Of a stretch of DNA of 9,401 nucleotides, positions 1 to 5,764 are shown piece by piece (the first letter of the stretch is position 1; the number at the start of each line of letters is the position of its first letter). Location: positions 1 through 9,401 of the forward strand of contig CAJJNI010000084.1 of NCBI GenBank assembly GCA_905193085.1. Reading direction: 5' to 3'. This DNA is from an uncultured Lachnospiraceae bacterium (GTDB lineage: Bacteria > Bacillota > Clostridia > Lachnospirales > Lachnospiraceae). Both the position numbers and the translations under genes were made by a program. Below the pieces are notes generated by a model. That model searched no databases and was not told the origin of the DNA. It saw nothing but the letters and a program-made list of their open reading frames with translations.

Positions 1-738
1 ACTGCTTTGAACAGCCGGAGGAATACTGTATTTCGCACCACTTTTTATATTTTTAGAATATATATTGATTTTAAATGGTGAAAACCTTAATTCCGGATAC
101 TTTATTACTGTATAAATAACAACATATACCGTCATTGTGATTTGGGATACAGATGTTGCAGCCGCCGCACCTCCTACTCCCAGATTGCAAAATACGATGA
201 AAACATAATCAAGCACTACATTAGTTACAGAAGAAATAAGTACTGCCATAAATGGAACTTTGCTGTTACCAATGCCGCGAAGCGCGGCAGAATATGTATT
301 ATAAACAGCAAGAAACGGAATTCCGGTAAATATAATAAACAAATAATCTGCTGCCTCGTTGAACAGTTTTTCCGGAGTATCCATTAAATTAAGCAGGGGT
401 ACTGTAAAAATCATTCCCAAAGCTGAAATTACAACAAAAACAAAGGTCAATATAATGACATAATTTTCTAATAACTTTGTATTTTCATCATGCCTTCCAC
501 TTCCATATTGCTGTGCAAACAAAACCGAAAGACCCGATGTAAACCCGACAATCACAGTAACAAATAAATTATAAACGGATGATGTTGCACCTACACCGGC
601 AAGTGCTGTTTCCCCGATTATATTACCAACAATAAGGGCATCCACCCAGTTAAACAACTGCTGCAGTAACCCACTTAAAATTAATGGTATTGAAAATGAT
701 ATCAATTTATTCAGTATTTGTTTTAATGAATTTTTCAT
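1..738 (-). CDS. MATE-family multidrug/cation antiporter, N-terminal half (runs off the left edge)
   Basis: Reading the minus strand from ATG at 738-736 gives 246 uninterrupted residues that continue past base 1, about half of a usual MATE protein (roughly 450 residues, 12 helices). MATE proteins are inner-membrane exporters driven by Na+ or H+ that expel cationic drugs or metabolites. The family is recognised from the N-terminal segment with GLLQQLFNWVDALIVG (about residues 23-38), the GVGATSS and FAQQYGSG stretches (49-55, 74-81), and the loop LRGIGNSKVPF (153-163). Five to six hydrophobic segments are visible, separated by short charged loops. The start is set by AGGAG at 748-752, nine bases upstream of the ATG. 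The substrate cannot be told from sequence. A large hairpin lies immediately upstream (759-826) with no obvious separate promoter, so expression may depend on read-through from the operon behind it. Confidence 0.9.
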   Translation of the reverse strand, partial: MKNSLKQILNKLISFSIPLILSGLLQQLFNWVDALIVGNIIGETALAGVGATSSVYNLFVTVIVGFTSGLSVLFAQQYGSGRHDENTKLLENYVIILTFVFVVISALGMIFTVPLLNLMDTPEKLFNEAADYLFIIFTGIPFLAVYNTYSAALRGIGNSKVPFMAVLISSVTNVVLDYVFIVFCNLGVGGAAAATSVSQITMTVYVVIYTVIKYPELRFSPFKINIYSKNIKSGAKYSIPPAVQSS

Positions 739-758
739 GCCGATTTTCTCCTGTAAAC

Positions 759-826
759 AAAAAGGCATTCTAAGTTACCATACAGTAATAACCGTACCAC
801 AGGGGTAACTTAAAAACGCCTTTTTT
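759..826 (-). terminator. large hairpin: terminator of the bioY operon or attenuator before the MATE gene
   Basis: The arms AAAAAGGC (759-766) and GCCTTTTT (818-825) pair. Inside them TAAGTTACC (771-779) pairs with GGTAACTTA (804-812), and TACAGT (781-786) pairs with ACCGTA (791-796, one G-U pair) around a 4-base loop. Read on the minus strand, the 3' arm ends in a T run followed by G and three more T. It also has a T run in the plus direction, so it could stop antisense transcripts. Only six bases separate its minus-strand T run from the ribosome binding site of the MATE gene. The AAGTTACC/GGTAACTT arms could alternatively be a protein-binding dyad. Confidence 0.7.
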
Positions 827-837
827 ATTTTTCAATA

Positions 838-1956
838 TTAATATTCATCAAGGAAATTGTGTTTTATCCCATCTTTTTTATATGCAATAACCGTACTTAG
901 ATTTACATTTTCAACACTTCTGAAAATGTTACTCTCAACAAACGGGTTTTCTTTTTTTAACTGTCTTATTAAATTTTTGACTTCTGCCCTTTTCGAGCTG
1001 TTTTCACCGCCTGTTACACTGCATGTATCGGTAAATCTGCATGCACATTGAAGGAAATAAAGACTGTTATAATCCCGCCATGCTTTTATGTCATCTTCTC
1101 TTACAAGATATAAAGGTCTTATAAGCTCCATTCCTTCAAAATTTGTACTGTGAAGCTTTGGCATCATAGTCTGGACCTGACCGCCATAAAGCATTCCCAT
1201 AAGAATAGTCTCTATAACATCATCATAATGATGACCTAACGCAATTTTGTTGCAGCCGGCTTCTTTTGCGAAGTTGTACAGATAACCTCTGCGCATCCTT
1301 GCACACAGATAACACGGTGATTTTTCTATATCATATACTGCATCAAAAATATCAGATTCAAAAATTTCAATCGGAATATTAAGTTTCTTTGCATTATCCT
1401 CTATTACTTTTCGGTTTTCCGGGCTGTAACCTGGATCCATCACAATAAATTTCACAGTAAAATCAAATTTATTGTGCATTTTCAATTCCTGAAAAAGCTT
1501 TGCCATAAGCATTGAATCTTTACCGCCTGAAATACATACAGCAATTCTGTCACCTTCTTTAACAAGCTCATATGTGTTAATTGCCTTTGTAAATCTGCTC
1601 CAGATACTTTTGTGAAATTTCTTTCTTATACTCTGCTCGACATTTTTACATACTTCTTCATTTTTCTGATGCTCCATGTAATCTAACAGCCATGCAATGT
1701 AACCACCTTTAAGACTGACTGCATCATAACCTTCTTCACATAATCTGTCTGCAACTTCTACACTATTAGTACCACGGTTGCAGCATATAACAAGCTTCTT
1801 ATTAAAATCTATTTTATCACTATTTGAAATTTCATCGGGTAAAACTTCAACTGCACCTTTGATTCTTCCATGCGCAATCTGCTCAGAACTTCTCATATCA
1901 ATAATCTGGTATGAACTGCTATCTGACTGTCCAAGCTCCTGTACTGTTATCTCCAT
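838..1956 (-). CDS. rhodanese domain fused to a TtcA-type PP-loop sulfurtransferase
   Basis: This 372-residue protein has two domains. Residues about 1-95 form a complete rhodanese domain: DMR at 20-22, HGRIKGA at 29-35, active-site loop CNRGTNS at 59-65 with Cys59 as the expected persulfide carrier, and LKGGYIAW at 82-89. Residues about 115-372 are a TtcA-type ATP pyrophosphatase: PP-loop SGGKDS at 143-148, CYLC (Cys215/Cys218) followed by RMRRGYLYNFA, and ALGHHYDDVIET at 239-250. Further cysteines at 304, 306 and 312 could supply the third ligand of a [4Fe-4S] cluster. TtcA proteins activate a tRNA cytidine with ATP and insert sulfur (s2C32). The real target here is inferred; another thiolation is possible. 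The fused rhodanese plausibly hands sulfur to the catalytic domain. It is the last gene of the bioY operon, 24 bases after the LUD gene. The nearest Shine-Dalgarno (AAAGGA) is about 14 bases from the ATG, rather far, so translational coupling is possible. Confidence 0.87.
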   Translation of the reverse strand: MEITVQELGQSDSSSYQIIDMRSSEQIAHGRIKGAVEVLPDEISNSDKIDFNKKLVICCNRGTNSVEVADRLCEEGYDAVSLKGGYIAWLLDYMEHQKNEEVCKNVEQSIRKKFHKSIWSRFTKAINTYELVKEGDRIAVCISGGKDSMLMAKLFQELKMHNKFDFTVKFIVMDPGYSPENRKVIEDNAKKLNIPIEIFESDIFDAVYDIEKSPCYLCARMRRGYLYNFAKEAGCNKIALGHHYDDVIETILMGMLYGGQVQTMMPKLHSTNFEGMELIRPLYLVREDDIKAWRDYNSLYFLQCACRFTDTCSVTGGENSSKRAEVKNLIRQLKKENPFVESNIFRSVENVNLSTVIAYKKDGIKHNFLDEY

Positions 1957-1980
1957 CTGCTGTTTTTTAATCCTTTCATA

Positions 1981-2619
1981 TTAATAGCCTAACTCTTCTC
2001 CGACAAGAATTACTTTGATTCTTCCTGGTATCATTGAAAGTCGTGTTATAACAGTCTGTGCACAAATACAGTCCGGTGAAAGACAGTCTGCACATCTTCC
2101 TGTAACTGAACAAGGTGTATTTTTCTTTAATCTTACTGTATTTGGCGGTGCAGCCATATTTCTTGTTCTTTTAATTCCCATATCAACATCTGTTACAAGT
2201 TTGTTCATTCCTGCAACAACAATTACATTCTGTGGTCCAAAGCAAAGAAATGACACCCTGTTTCCACGACCATCAACATTGACAAGTTCTCCATCAAGAG
2301 TAATGGCATTAGTACTCATAAGGAAATAATCGCAGGTGCAAATCTTTCCATATGTCTCTCTTATTTCTTCATCTGTCTTTGCCTTTTCCCTGTCTATAAC
2401 ATTATATTTACCTGATTTAACAGCGTCCATAATACCACATTCAGCAAGTGTCATGCTGCCGCCCCATGCAACAGACTTTCCGTCTTCCATAAGCTCAAGC
2501 ACCTTCTCTAATGCTTCCTGCTTATCTTCACAATAGTAAGCGTCCATGCGTCTTTTCTTTAAATTTTTAATTACTGTGTCTGCAGCATTTTCATAATATC
2601 CCTGTTTTGCACTGTTCAT
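1981..2619 (-). CDS. LUD-domain protein (lactate utilization LutB/LutC-like, DUF162) with a Cys-rich C terminus
   Basis: The 212 residues match the short, stand-alone LUD-domain proteins common in clostridia. Visible marks are VAWGGSMTLAECGI (50-63), YFLMSTNAITLDGELVNVDGRGNR (98-121, discontinuous family motifs TNAIT and DGRGNR), the hydrophobic strand NVIVVAGMNK (131-140) and IKRTRNMAAPPN (149-160). The C-terminal tail has Cys170, 176, 179, 184 and 186 in a C-x5-C-x2-C-x4-C-x-C pattern, which could bind an Fe-S cluster or zinc. LUD domains occur in the LutABC lactate oxidase complex, but no lutA or lutB lies nearby, so a role in lactate use is not supported here. The exact function is unknown. 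Start choice is firm: AAGGAGGAA sits just upstream of the ATG, only 12 bases after the bioY stop. No signal peptide; expected to be cytoplasmic. Confidence 0.83.
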   Translation of the reverse strand: MNSAKQGYYENAADTVIKNLKKRRMDAYYCEDKQEALEKVLELMEDGKSVAWGGSMTLAECGIMDAVKSGKYNVIDREKAKTDEEIRETYGKICTCDYFLMSTNAITLDGELVNVDGRGNRVSFLCFGPQNVIVVAGMNKLVTDVDMGIKRTRNMAAPPNTVRLKKNTPCSVTGRCADCLSPDCICAQTVITRLSMIPGRIKVILVGEELGY

Positions 2620-2631
2620 AAAAATTCCTCC

Positions 2632-3195
2632 TTATCCCATAATTGCACGGGCTGCTTTGCGAAGCTGAGGTCCGATTATAGCTGCCACTGCAATTTTTAT
2701 AGCATCTCCGGCAAGATATGGCACAACACCAATTAACATTGCCTGAAAAAATGACATCTTATTCTGAATTGCAAGCCATGCAGTACCAAAAGCATAACAG
2801 ATTACAAGGCCAAGTATCATTCCTGCAATGCACATAACTATTTTTGATGGGTATTTGTCGATAAAATAACCTGATACTAATGCCAGGAAAATAAATCCTA
2901 TAAGATAGCCTCCTGTAGGTCCTAAAAGCACACCTGCACCTGAATTAAAGCCGGCAAATACCGGAACACCGATTATTCCAATTAACAGGTAAATAAAAAA
3001 ACTTATTGTTGTTCTCTTCATTCCTATTACATACGCTGCAATGTAAATTGCAAAATTTGTAAATGAAATTGGCACCGGGCTGAAACCTAATGGAATCGAA
3101 AATGGTGCAATTACACATATCAGTGCAGTCATAAGTGCCATCAATGTCATCTGTTTTACAGAAAATGTCTCTGCTGCCGTATTTGTTTTACTCAT
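2632..3195 (-). CDS. bioY: biotin transporter BioY (substrate-binding S component of an ECF transporter)
   Basis: BioY is the membrane S component that captures biotin, either alone or with the shared ECF module (EcfA, EcfA', EcfT). The 187-residue length is normal for the family, and about six hydrophobic helices are visible. Family marks are VPISFTNFAIYIAAYVIG (41-58), GVPVFAGFNSGAG (76-88), GPTGGYLIGF (92-101) and the late PYLAGDAIK (159-167). No ecfA or ecfT gene lies in the window, so it probably uses a shared energizing module encoded elsewhere. The start has a purine-rich GGAAGGAAG about 12 bases upstream. It is the first gene of a minus-strand operon with the LUD protein and the rhodanese-TtcA protein. 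A promoter (3291-3320) and a leader with two hairpins precede it. I could not find a convincing BirA operator, so biotin control is not demonstrated by sequence. Confidence 0.94.
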   Translation of the reverse strand: MSKTNTAAETFSVKQMTLMALMTALICVIAPFSIPLGFSPVPISFTNFAIYIAAYVIGMKRTTISFFIYLLIGIIGVPVFAGFNSGAGVLLGPTGGYLIGFIFLALVSGYFIDKYPSKIVMCIAGMILGLVICYAFGTAWLAIQNKMSFFQAMLIGVVPYLAGDAIKIAVAAIIGPQLRKAARAIMG

Positions 3196-3237
3196 TTTAT
3201 TTCTTCTTCCTTCCGTATTAAATATTTTTTTGTCAGC

Positions 3238-3278
3238 CGGATTCTTTCTTCAATCCGCCATGCTGTGACATTCACAGC
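3238..3278 (-). other. bioY leader with two consecutive RNA hairpins
   Basis: The predicted leader between the bioY promoter and its start (about 90 bases) can fold twice on the minus strand. First comes GCUGUGA-AUG-UCACAGC (3278-3262), a perfect 7-bp stem with a 3-base loop. Then CGGAUU and AAUCCG (3257-3252 with 3243-3238) pair around an 8-base purine-rich loop. Neither is followed by a U run, so they are not terminators. They may stabilise the mRNA, or the first, a perfect dyad, could be a protein operator. It does not match any riboswitch class I recognise. Confidence 0.45.
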
Positions 3279-3290
3279 TTTCAACTTAAC

Positions 3291-3320
3291 AGTATACACC
3301 CACAAAAAGCAGTTAGTCAA
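3291..3320 (-). promoter_or_regulatory. sigma-A-type promoter of the bioY-LUD-rhodanese/TtcA operon
   Basis: On the minus strand TTGACT (3320-3315) and TATACT (3296-3291) are separated by 18 bases, close to the vegetative consensus. Transcription would start near 3284, leaving a leader of about 90 bases before bioY. It diverges from the eda promoter, whose -35 lies 66 bases away. Confidence 0.65.
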
Positions 3321-3385
3321 TTATTTATAATCTATGTCAAAAACTAATTTTCCATTTATTCTTATATAAAAATCAACTTTTAGTC

Positions 3386-3413
3386 TTGCATTTTACAATT
3401 CATCTGCTAAAAT
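3386..3413 (+). promoter_or_regulatory. sigma-A-type promoter with extended -10 for the eda-kdgK operon
   Basis: TTGCAT (3386-3391) and TAAAAT (3408-3413) lie 16 bases apart. The -10 is preceded by TGC, the TGn of an extended -10, which compensates for the short spacer. The start point would be near 3420, giving a short leader of about 33 bases to the aldolase ATG. Confidence 0.65.
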
Positions 3414-3423
3414 GAAATTGTAT

Positions 3424-3437
3424 GTTTAAACTTAAAC
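3424..3437 (+). promoter_or_regulatory. palindromic candidate operator at the eda transcription start
   Basis: GTTTAAACTTAAAC is an inverted repeat of two 6-base arms (GTTTAA and TTAAAC) around AC. It lies just after the predicted start point and before the Shine-Dalgarno AAGGAG (3441-3446), where a bound repressor would block initiation. It does not fit the CcpA cre pattern. No regulator gene is adjacent. The AT-rich arms make a chance palindrome possible. Confidence 0.4.
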
Positions 3438-3453
3438 GCAAAGGAGAATAGTC

Positions 3454-4416
3454 ATGAACGAAGTATTAGAAAAAATCCAGAAAATCGGTATCGTACCGGT
3501 AGTTGTTCTTAACGATGCAAAAGACGCTGAGCCTTTAGCAAAAGCATTATGTGCAGGTGGCCTTCCATGTGCAGAAGTTACATTCCGTACAGCAGCCGCA
3601 GCAGAATCAATTAAAATTATGTCAACTAAATTCCCTGAAATGTTAGTAGGTGCAGGAACAGTTCTTACAACAGAGCAGGTTGACCGTGCAGTTGAAGCAG
3701 GCGCTAAATTTATCGTAAGTCCTGGTCTTAATCCTAAGATTGTTAAATATTGTCAGGAAAAAGGTGTGCCGATTACTCCTGGTACAGCTAACCCAAGTGA
3801 TATCGAAGCTGCATTAGAGCTTGGTCTTGAAGTAGTTAAATTCTTCCCGGCTGAAGCAGCAGGCGGTCTTAAGATGATTAAAGCAATGGCAGCTCCATAT
3901 GTAAATATGAAATTCATGCCAACTGGCGGAATTAATGCAGACAATCTTAAATCATATCTTGATTTTCCAAAAATCATCGCATGTGGCGGAAGCTGGATGG
4001 TTAACAGCAAGTTAGTTGCAGAAGGAAAATTTGATGAAATAGAAAAATTAACAAGAGAAGCAGTTAACAAAATGCTTGGTTTTGAATTAACACATGTAGG
4101 AATTAACTGTTCTGATGAAGCAGAAGCTAATTCTGTTGCAAACAAATTTGATAAAATCTTTGGTTTCGCTGCTAATGACCACAAGAAATGTGTATTTGCA
4201 GGTTCAGAAATCGAAGCATTAAAAGTTCCATATCATGGTGCAAAAGGTCATATTGCAATCGGAACTAACTACCTTAACCGTGCAGTAAACTACTTAGAAT
4301 CACAGGGAGTTAAATTCAAAGAAGGTTCTGAAGTTTACAACGAAAAAGGTGACTTTACAGCAGTTTACTTAGATGAAGAAATCGGTGGATTCGCTGTTCA
4401 TCTTGTACAGAAATAA
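3454..4416 (+). CDS. eda: KDPG / 4-hydroxy-2-oxoglutarate aldolase fused to a C-terminal VOC (glyoxalase-like) domain
   Basis: Residues about 1-208 form a class I KDPG aldolase, which splits 2-keto-3-deoxy-6-phosphogluconate into pyruvate and glyceraldehyde 3-phosphate and often also acts on 4-hydroxy-2-oxoglutarate. Seen are EVTFRT (41-46, with Glu41 as the acid/base residue), GAGTVLT (66-72), the Schiff-base lysine Lys129 in KFFPAEAAGG (129-138), and phosphate-binding PTGGI (156-160) and GGSWM (178-182). Usual aldolases end near residue 210; this one continues to 320. The extra part looks like one VOC module: LTHVGINCSD at 212-221, GHIAIGTNYLNRAVNYLESQG at 265-285 (two helix/strand motifs), and a last strand AVHLVQ at 314-319. 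His214, Glu252 or Glu254, His266 and His316 could be metal ligands; the usual final Glu appears to be His. AAGGAG sits seven bases before the ATG. kdgK follows after 32 bases in the same transcript. Confidence 0.93.
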   Translation: MNEVLEKIQKIGIVPVVVLNDAKDAEPLAKALCAGGLPCAEVTFRTAAAAESIKIMSTKFPEMLVGAGTVLTTEQVDRAVEAGAKFIVSPGLNPKIVKYCQEKGVPITPGTANPSDIEAALELGLEVVKFFPAEAAGGLKMIKAMAAPYVNMKFMPTGGINADNLKSYLDFPKIIACGGSWMVNSKLVAEGKFDEIEKLTREAVNKMLGFELTHVGINCSDEAEANSVANKFDKIFGFAANDHKKCVFAGSEIEALKVPYHGAKGHIAIGTNYLNRAVNYLESQGVKFKEGSEVYNEKGDFTAVYLDEEIGGFAVHLVQK

Positions 4417-4448
4417 TAACTTTCATTAAATAATCGGAGGAAAATAAA

Positions 4449-5474
4449 ATGGCAAAAAAAGTCATTACATTTGGTGAAATCATGTTAAGACTTGCACCTG
4501 AGGGATATTACAGATTTGTTCAGGCAGAGTCTTATGGTGCAACATATGGCGGTGGCGAAGCTAATGTAGCTGTTTCTTTAGCTAACTATGGTTTAGATGC
4601 AGCATTTGTAACAAAGCTTCCTGCTCATGAAATCGGACAGGCAGGTGTCAATGCATTAAGAAAATACGGTGTTGACACATCATTCATCAGCCGCGGCGGT
4701 GACAGAGTTGGTATCTACTACCTTGAAAAAGGTGCAAGCCAGAGACCATCTAAAGTAATTTATGACCGCGCAGGTTCATCAATTGCAACAGCTTCTTCAG
4801 AAGATTTTGACTGGGATAAGATTTTTGAAGATGCTGAATGGTTCCACTTCACAGGAATTACTCCTGCTCTTTCAGACAATGTTGCAAAGATTTGTCTTGA
4901 AGCATGTAAAGCTGCAAAAGAGCGTAACATTACAATAAGCTGTGACTTAAATTACCGTAACAAATTATGGTCAAAAGAAAAAGCCGGCGAAGTAATGGGT
5001 GAATTGTGCAAATATGTAGATGTATGTATCGCTAATGAAGAAGATGCATCTGATGTATTTGGAATCAAGGCTGCTAATACAGATGTAACAAAAGGCGAAG
5101 TAAACCATGAAGGTTACAAAGATGTTGCAAAACAGCTTGCTGAGCGTTTTGGATTCAGCAAAGTTGCAATCACTCTTCGTGAATCTATTTCAGCAAATGA
5201 CAACAACTGGTCAGCAATGCTTTATGACTGCAAGGATTTCTACTTTAGTAAAAAATACAAAATGCACATTGTCGACAGAGTCGGCGGCGGCGATTCATTT
5301 GGCGGTGGATTGATATATGCCTGCATTCAGGATTTCACTTCACAGGAAACAATTGAATTTGCAGTTGCTGCAAGCTGCTTAAAGCACAGTGTTGAAGGTG
5401 ACTTCAATATGGTATCTGTTGACGAAGTTAAAAAACTTGCAGGTGGAGACGGTTCAGGCCGTGTTCAGAGATAA
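4449..5474 (+). CDS. kdgK: 2-keto-3-deoxygluconate kinase, PfkB/ribokinase family
   Basis: The 341-residue protein is a PfkB-family sugar kinase. Its first signature region is GGGEANVAVSLANYG (34-48), which forms the sugar site, and its second is RVGGGDSFGGGL (277-288), with Asp282 as the catalytic base next to the anion hole. CDLNYRNKLW (165-174) and ANEEDASDVFG (195-205) are typical of KDG kinases rather than fructokinase or ribokinase. It would phosphorylate KDG with ATP to KDPG, the substrate of the aldolase just upstream, so the pair forms the lower half of hexuronate (pectin, glucuronate) breakdown and of the semi-phosphorylative Entner-Doudoroff route. GGAGG (4436-4440) is eight bases before the ATG. 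A hairpin terminator follows the stop. No uronate isomerase, dehydrogenase or dehydratase gene is in the window, so KDG must come from enzymes encoded elsewhere. Substrate assignment leans partly on this pairing. Confidence 0.91.
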   Translation: MAKKVITFGEIMLRLAPEGYYRFVQAESYGATYGGGEANVAVSLANYGLDAAFVTKLPAHEIGQAGVNALRKYGVDTSFISRGGDRVGIYYLEKGASQRPSKVIYDRAGSSIATASSEDFDWDKIFEDAEWFHFTGITPALSDNVAKICLEACKAAKERNITISCDLNYRNKLWSKEKAGEVMGELCKYVDVCIANEEDASDVFGIKAANTDVTKGEVNHEGYKDVAKQLAERFGFSKVAITLRESISANDNNWSAMLYDCKDFYFSKKYKMHIVDRVGGGDSFGGGLIYACIQDFTSQETIEFAVAASCLKHSVEGDFNMVSVDEVKKLAGGDGSGRVQR

Positions 5475-5510
5475 CAGTAACCGATAAAAAACAGCATATC
5501 AGACTTTAAG

Positions 5511-5542
5511 AAAATGCGGGTCTTTTCAGGCTCGCATTTTTT
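5511..5542 (+). terminator. intrinsic terminator after eda-kdgK
   Basis: AAAATGCGGGTC (5511-5522) pairs with GGCTCGCATTTT (5529-5540) with two G-U pairs and a 6-base loop, followed by further T. It begins 37 bases after the kdgK stop and separates this operon from the downstream ABC-exporter region. Confidence 0.85.
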
Positions 5543-5585
5543 AACATTATATTATAAATTCTGTTTTAAACTGACATAAAACAAT

Positions 5586-5599
5586 ATTATTTAAATAAT
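5586..5599. repeat. 14-bp perfect palindrome upstream of the box array
   Basis: ATTATTTAAATAAT is its own reverse complement. It ends five bases before the first box of the repeat array. All bases are A or T in an AT-rich gap, so it could be chance or a second protein site. Confidence 0.3.
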
Positions 5600-5604
5600 T
5601 ATCC

Positions 5605-5762
5605 ACATAAGATAGTTATATTTCATCTACAACTTATGTACGATAGCTTTATTTCATCTATAACTTATGTACGATAGCTTTATTTCATCTATAACTTATA
5701 TACGATAGTTTTATTTTATCTTCAACTGATATAAGATAGTTCAATTCTAATATAAGATAGTT
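5605..5762 (+). repeat. array of six helically phased direct-repeat boxes (candidate operator array)
   Basis: A 13-bp box of consensus AYRTAMGATAGYT occurs six times in the same orientation, starting at 5605, 5636, 5667, 5698, 5729 and 5750. The steps are 31, 31, 31, 31 and 21 bp, close to three or two DNA turns, so all boxes face the same side of the helix. The first four full 31-bp units (5611-5641, 5642-5672, 5673-5703, 5704-5734) are true tandem repeats. Units 2 and 3 differ by one base, units 1 and 2 by three, units 3 and 4 by about six. The fifth unit has lost ten bases (21 bp) but keeps the box. A 31-bp period is not a multiple of three, which argues against coding. The last box ends two bases before the -35 of the ABC-exporter promoter. 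A DNA-binding activator or repressor is the likely reader; its identity is unknown. Confidence 0.85.
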
Positions 5763-5764
5763 CA

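Noticed and set aside
142..387. Plus-strand 81-codon ORF
   Set aside because: It lies antisense to the well-supported MATE coding region and has no recognisable domain or start signal.
759..826. A known riboswitch (guanidine, preQ1 or similar) before the MATE gene
   Set aside because: The element is one extended hairpin with no conserved core or pseudoknot motif that I can recognise.
2015..2329. Plus-strand 104-codon ORF
   Set aside because: It is a shadow of the LUD gene on the other strand with no family features.
3242..3280. 12-codon upstream ORF in the bioY leader (minus strand, starting inside the first hairpin)
   Set aside because: It has no credible ribosome binding site, its start is buried in the hairpin loop, and nothing in the short peptide suggests a leader function.
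3291..3320. BirA (biotin repressor) operator over the bioY promoter
   Set aside because: A TTGACTAAC-like and a GTTAAGTTG-like half can be seen, but the arms do not match as an inverted repeat and the spacing is too wide for the known BirA pattern.
3335..3340. A second minus-strand -35 (TTGACA) upstream of bioY
   Set aside because: No acceptable -10 lies 16-18 bases downstream; the TTGACT/TATACT pair is better.
3753..4184. Minus-strand 143-codon ORF
   Set aside because: It is antisense to the KDPG aldolase gene; its composition simply mirrors that gene.
5611..5734. Regular 31-bp repeats as a CRISPR array
   Set aside because: The copies are directly abutting with no unique spacers, diverge from each other, and no cas gene is present.
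5605..5762. Direct repeats as iterons of a replication origin
   Set aside because: No replication initiator gene or DnaA-box cluster is near; the array sits between a terminator and a promoter of chromosomal-type genes.
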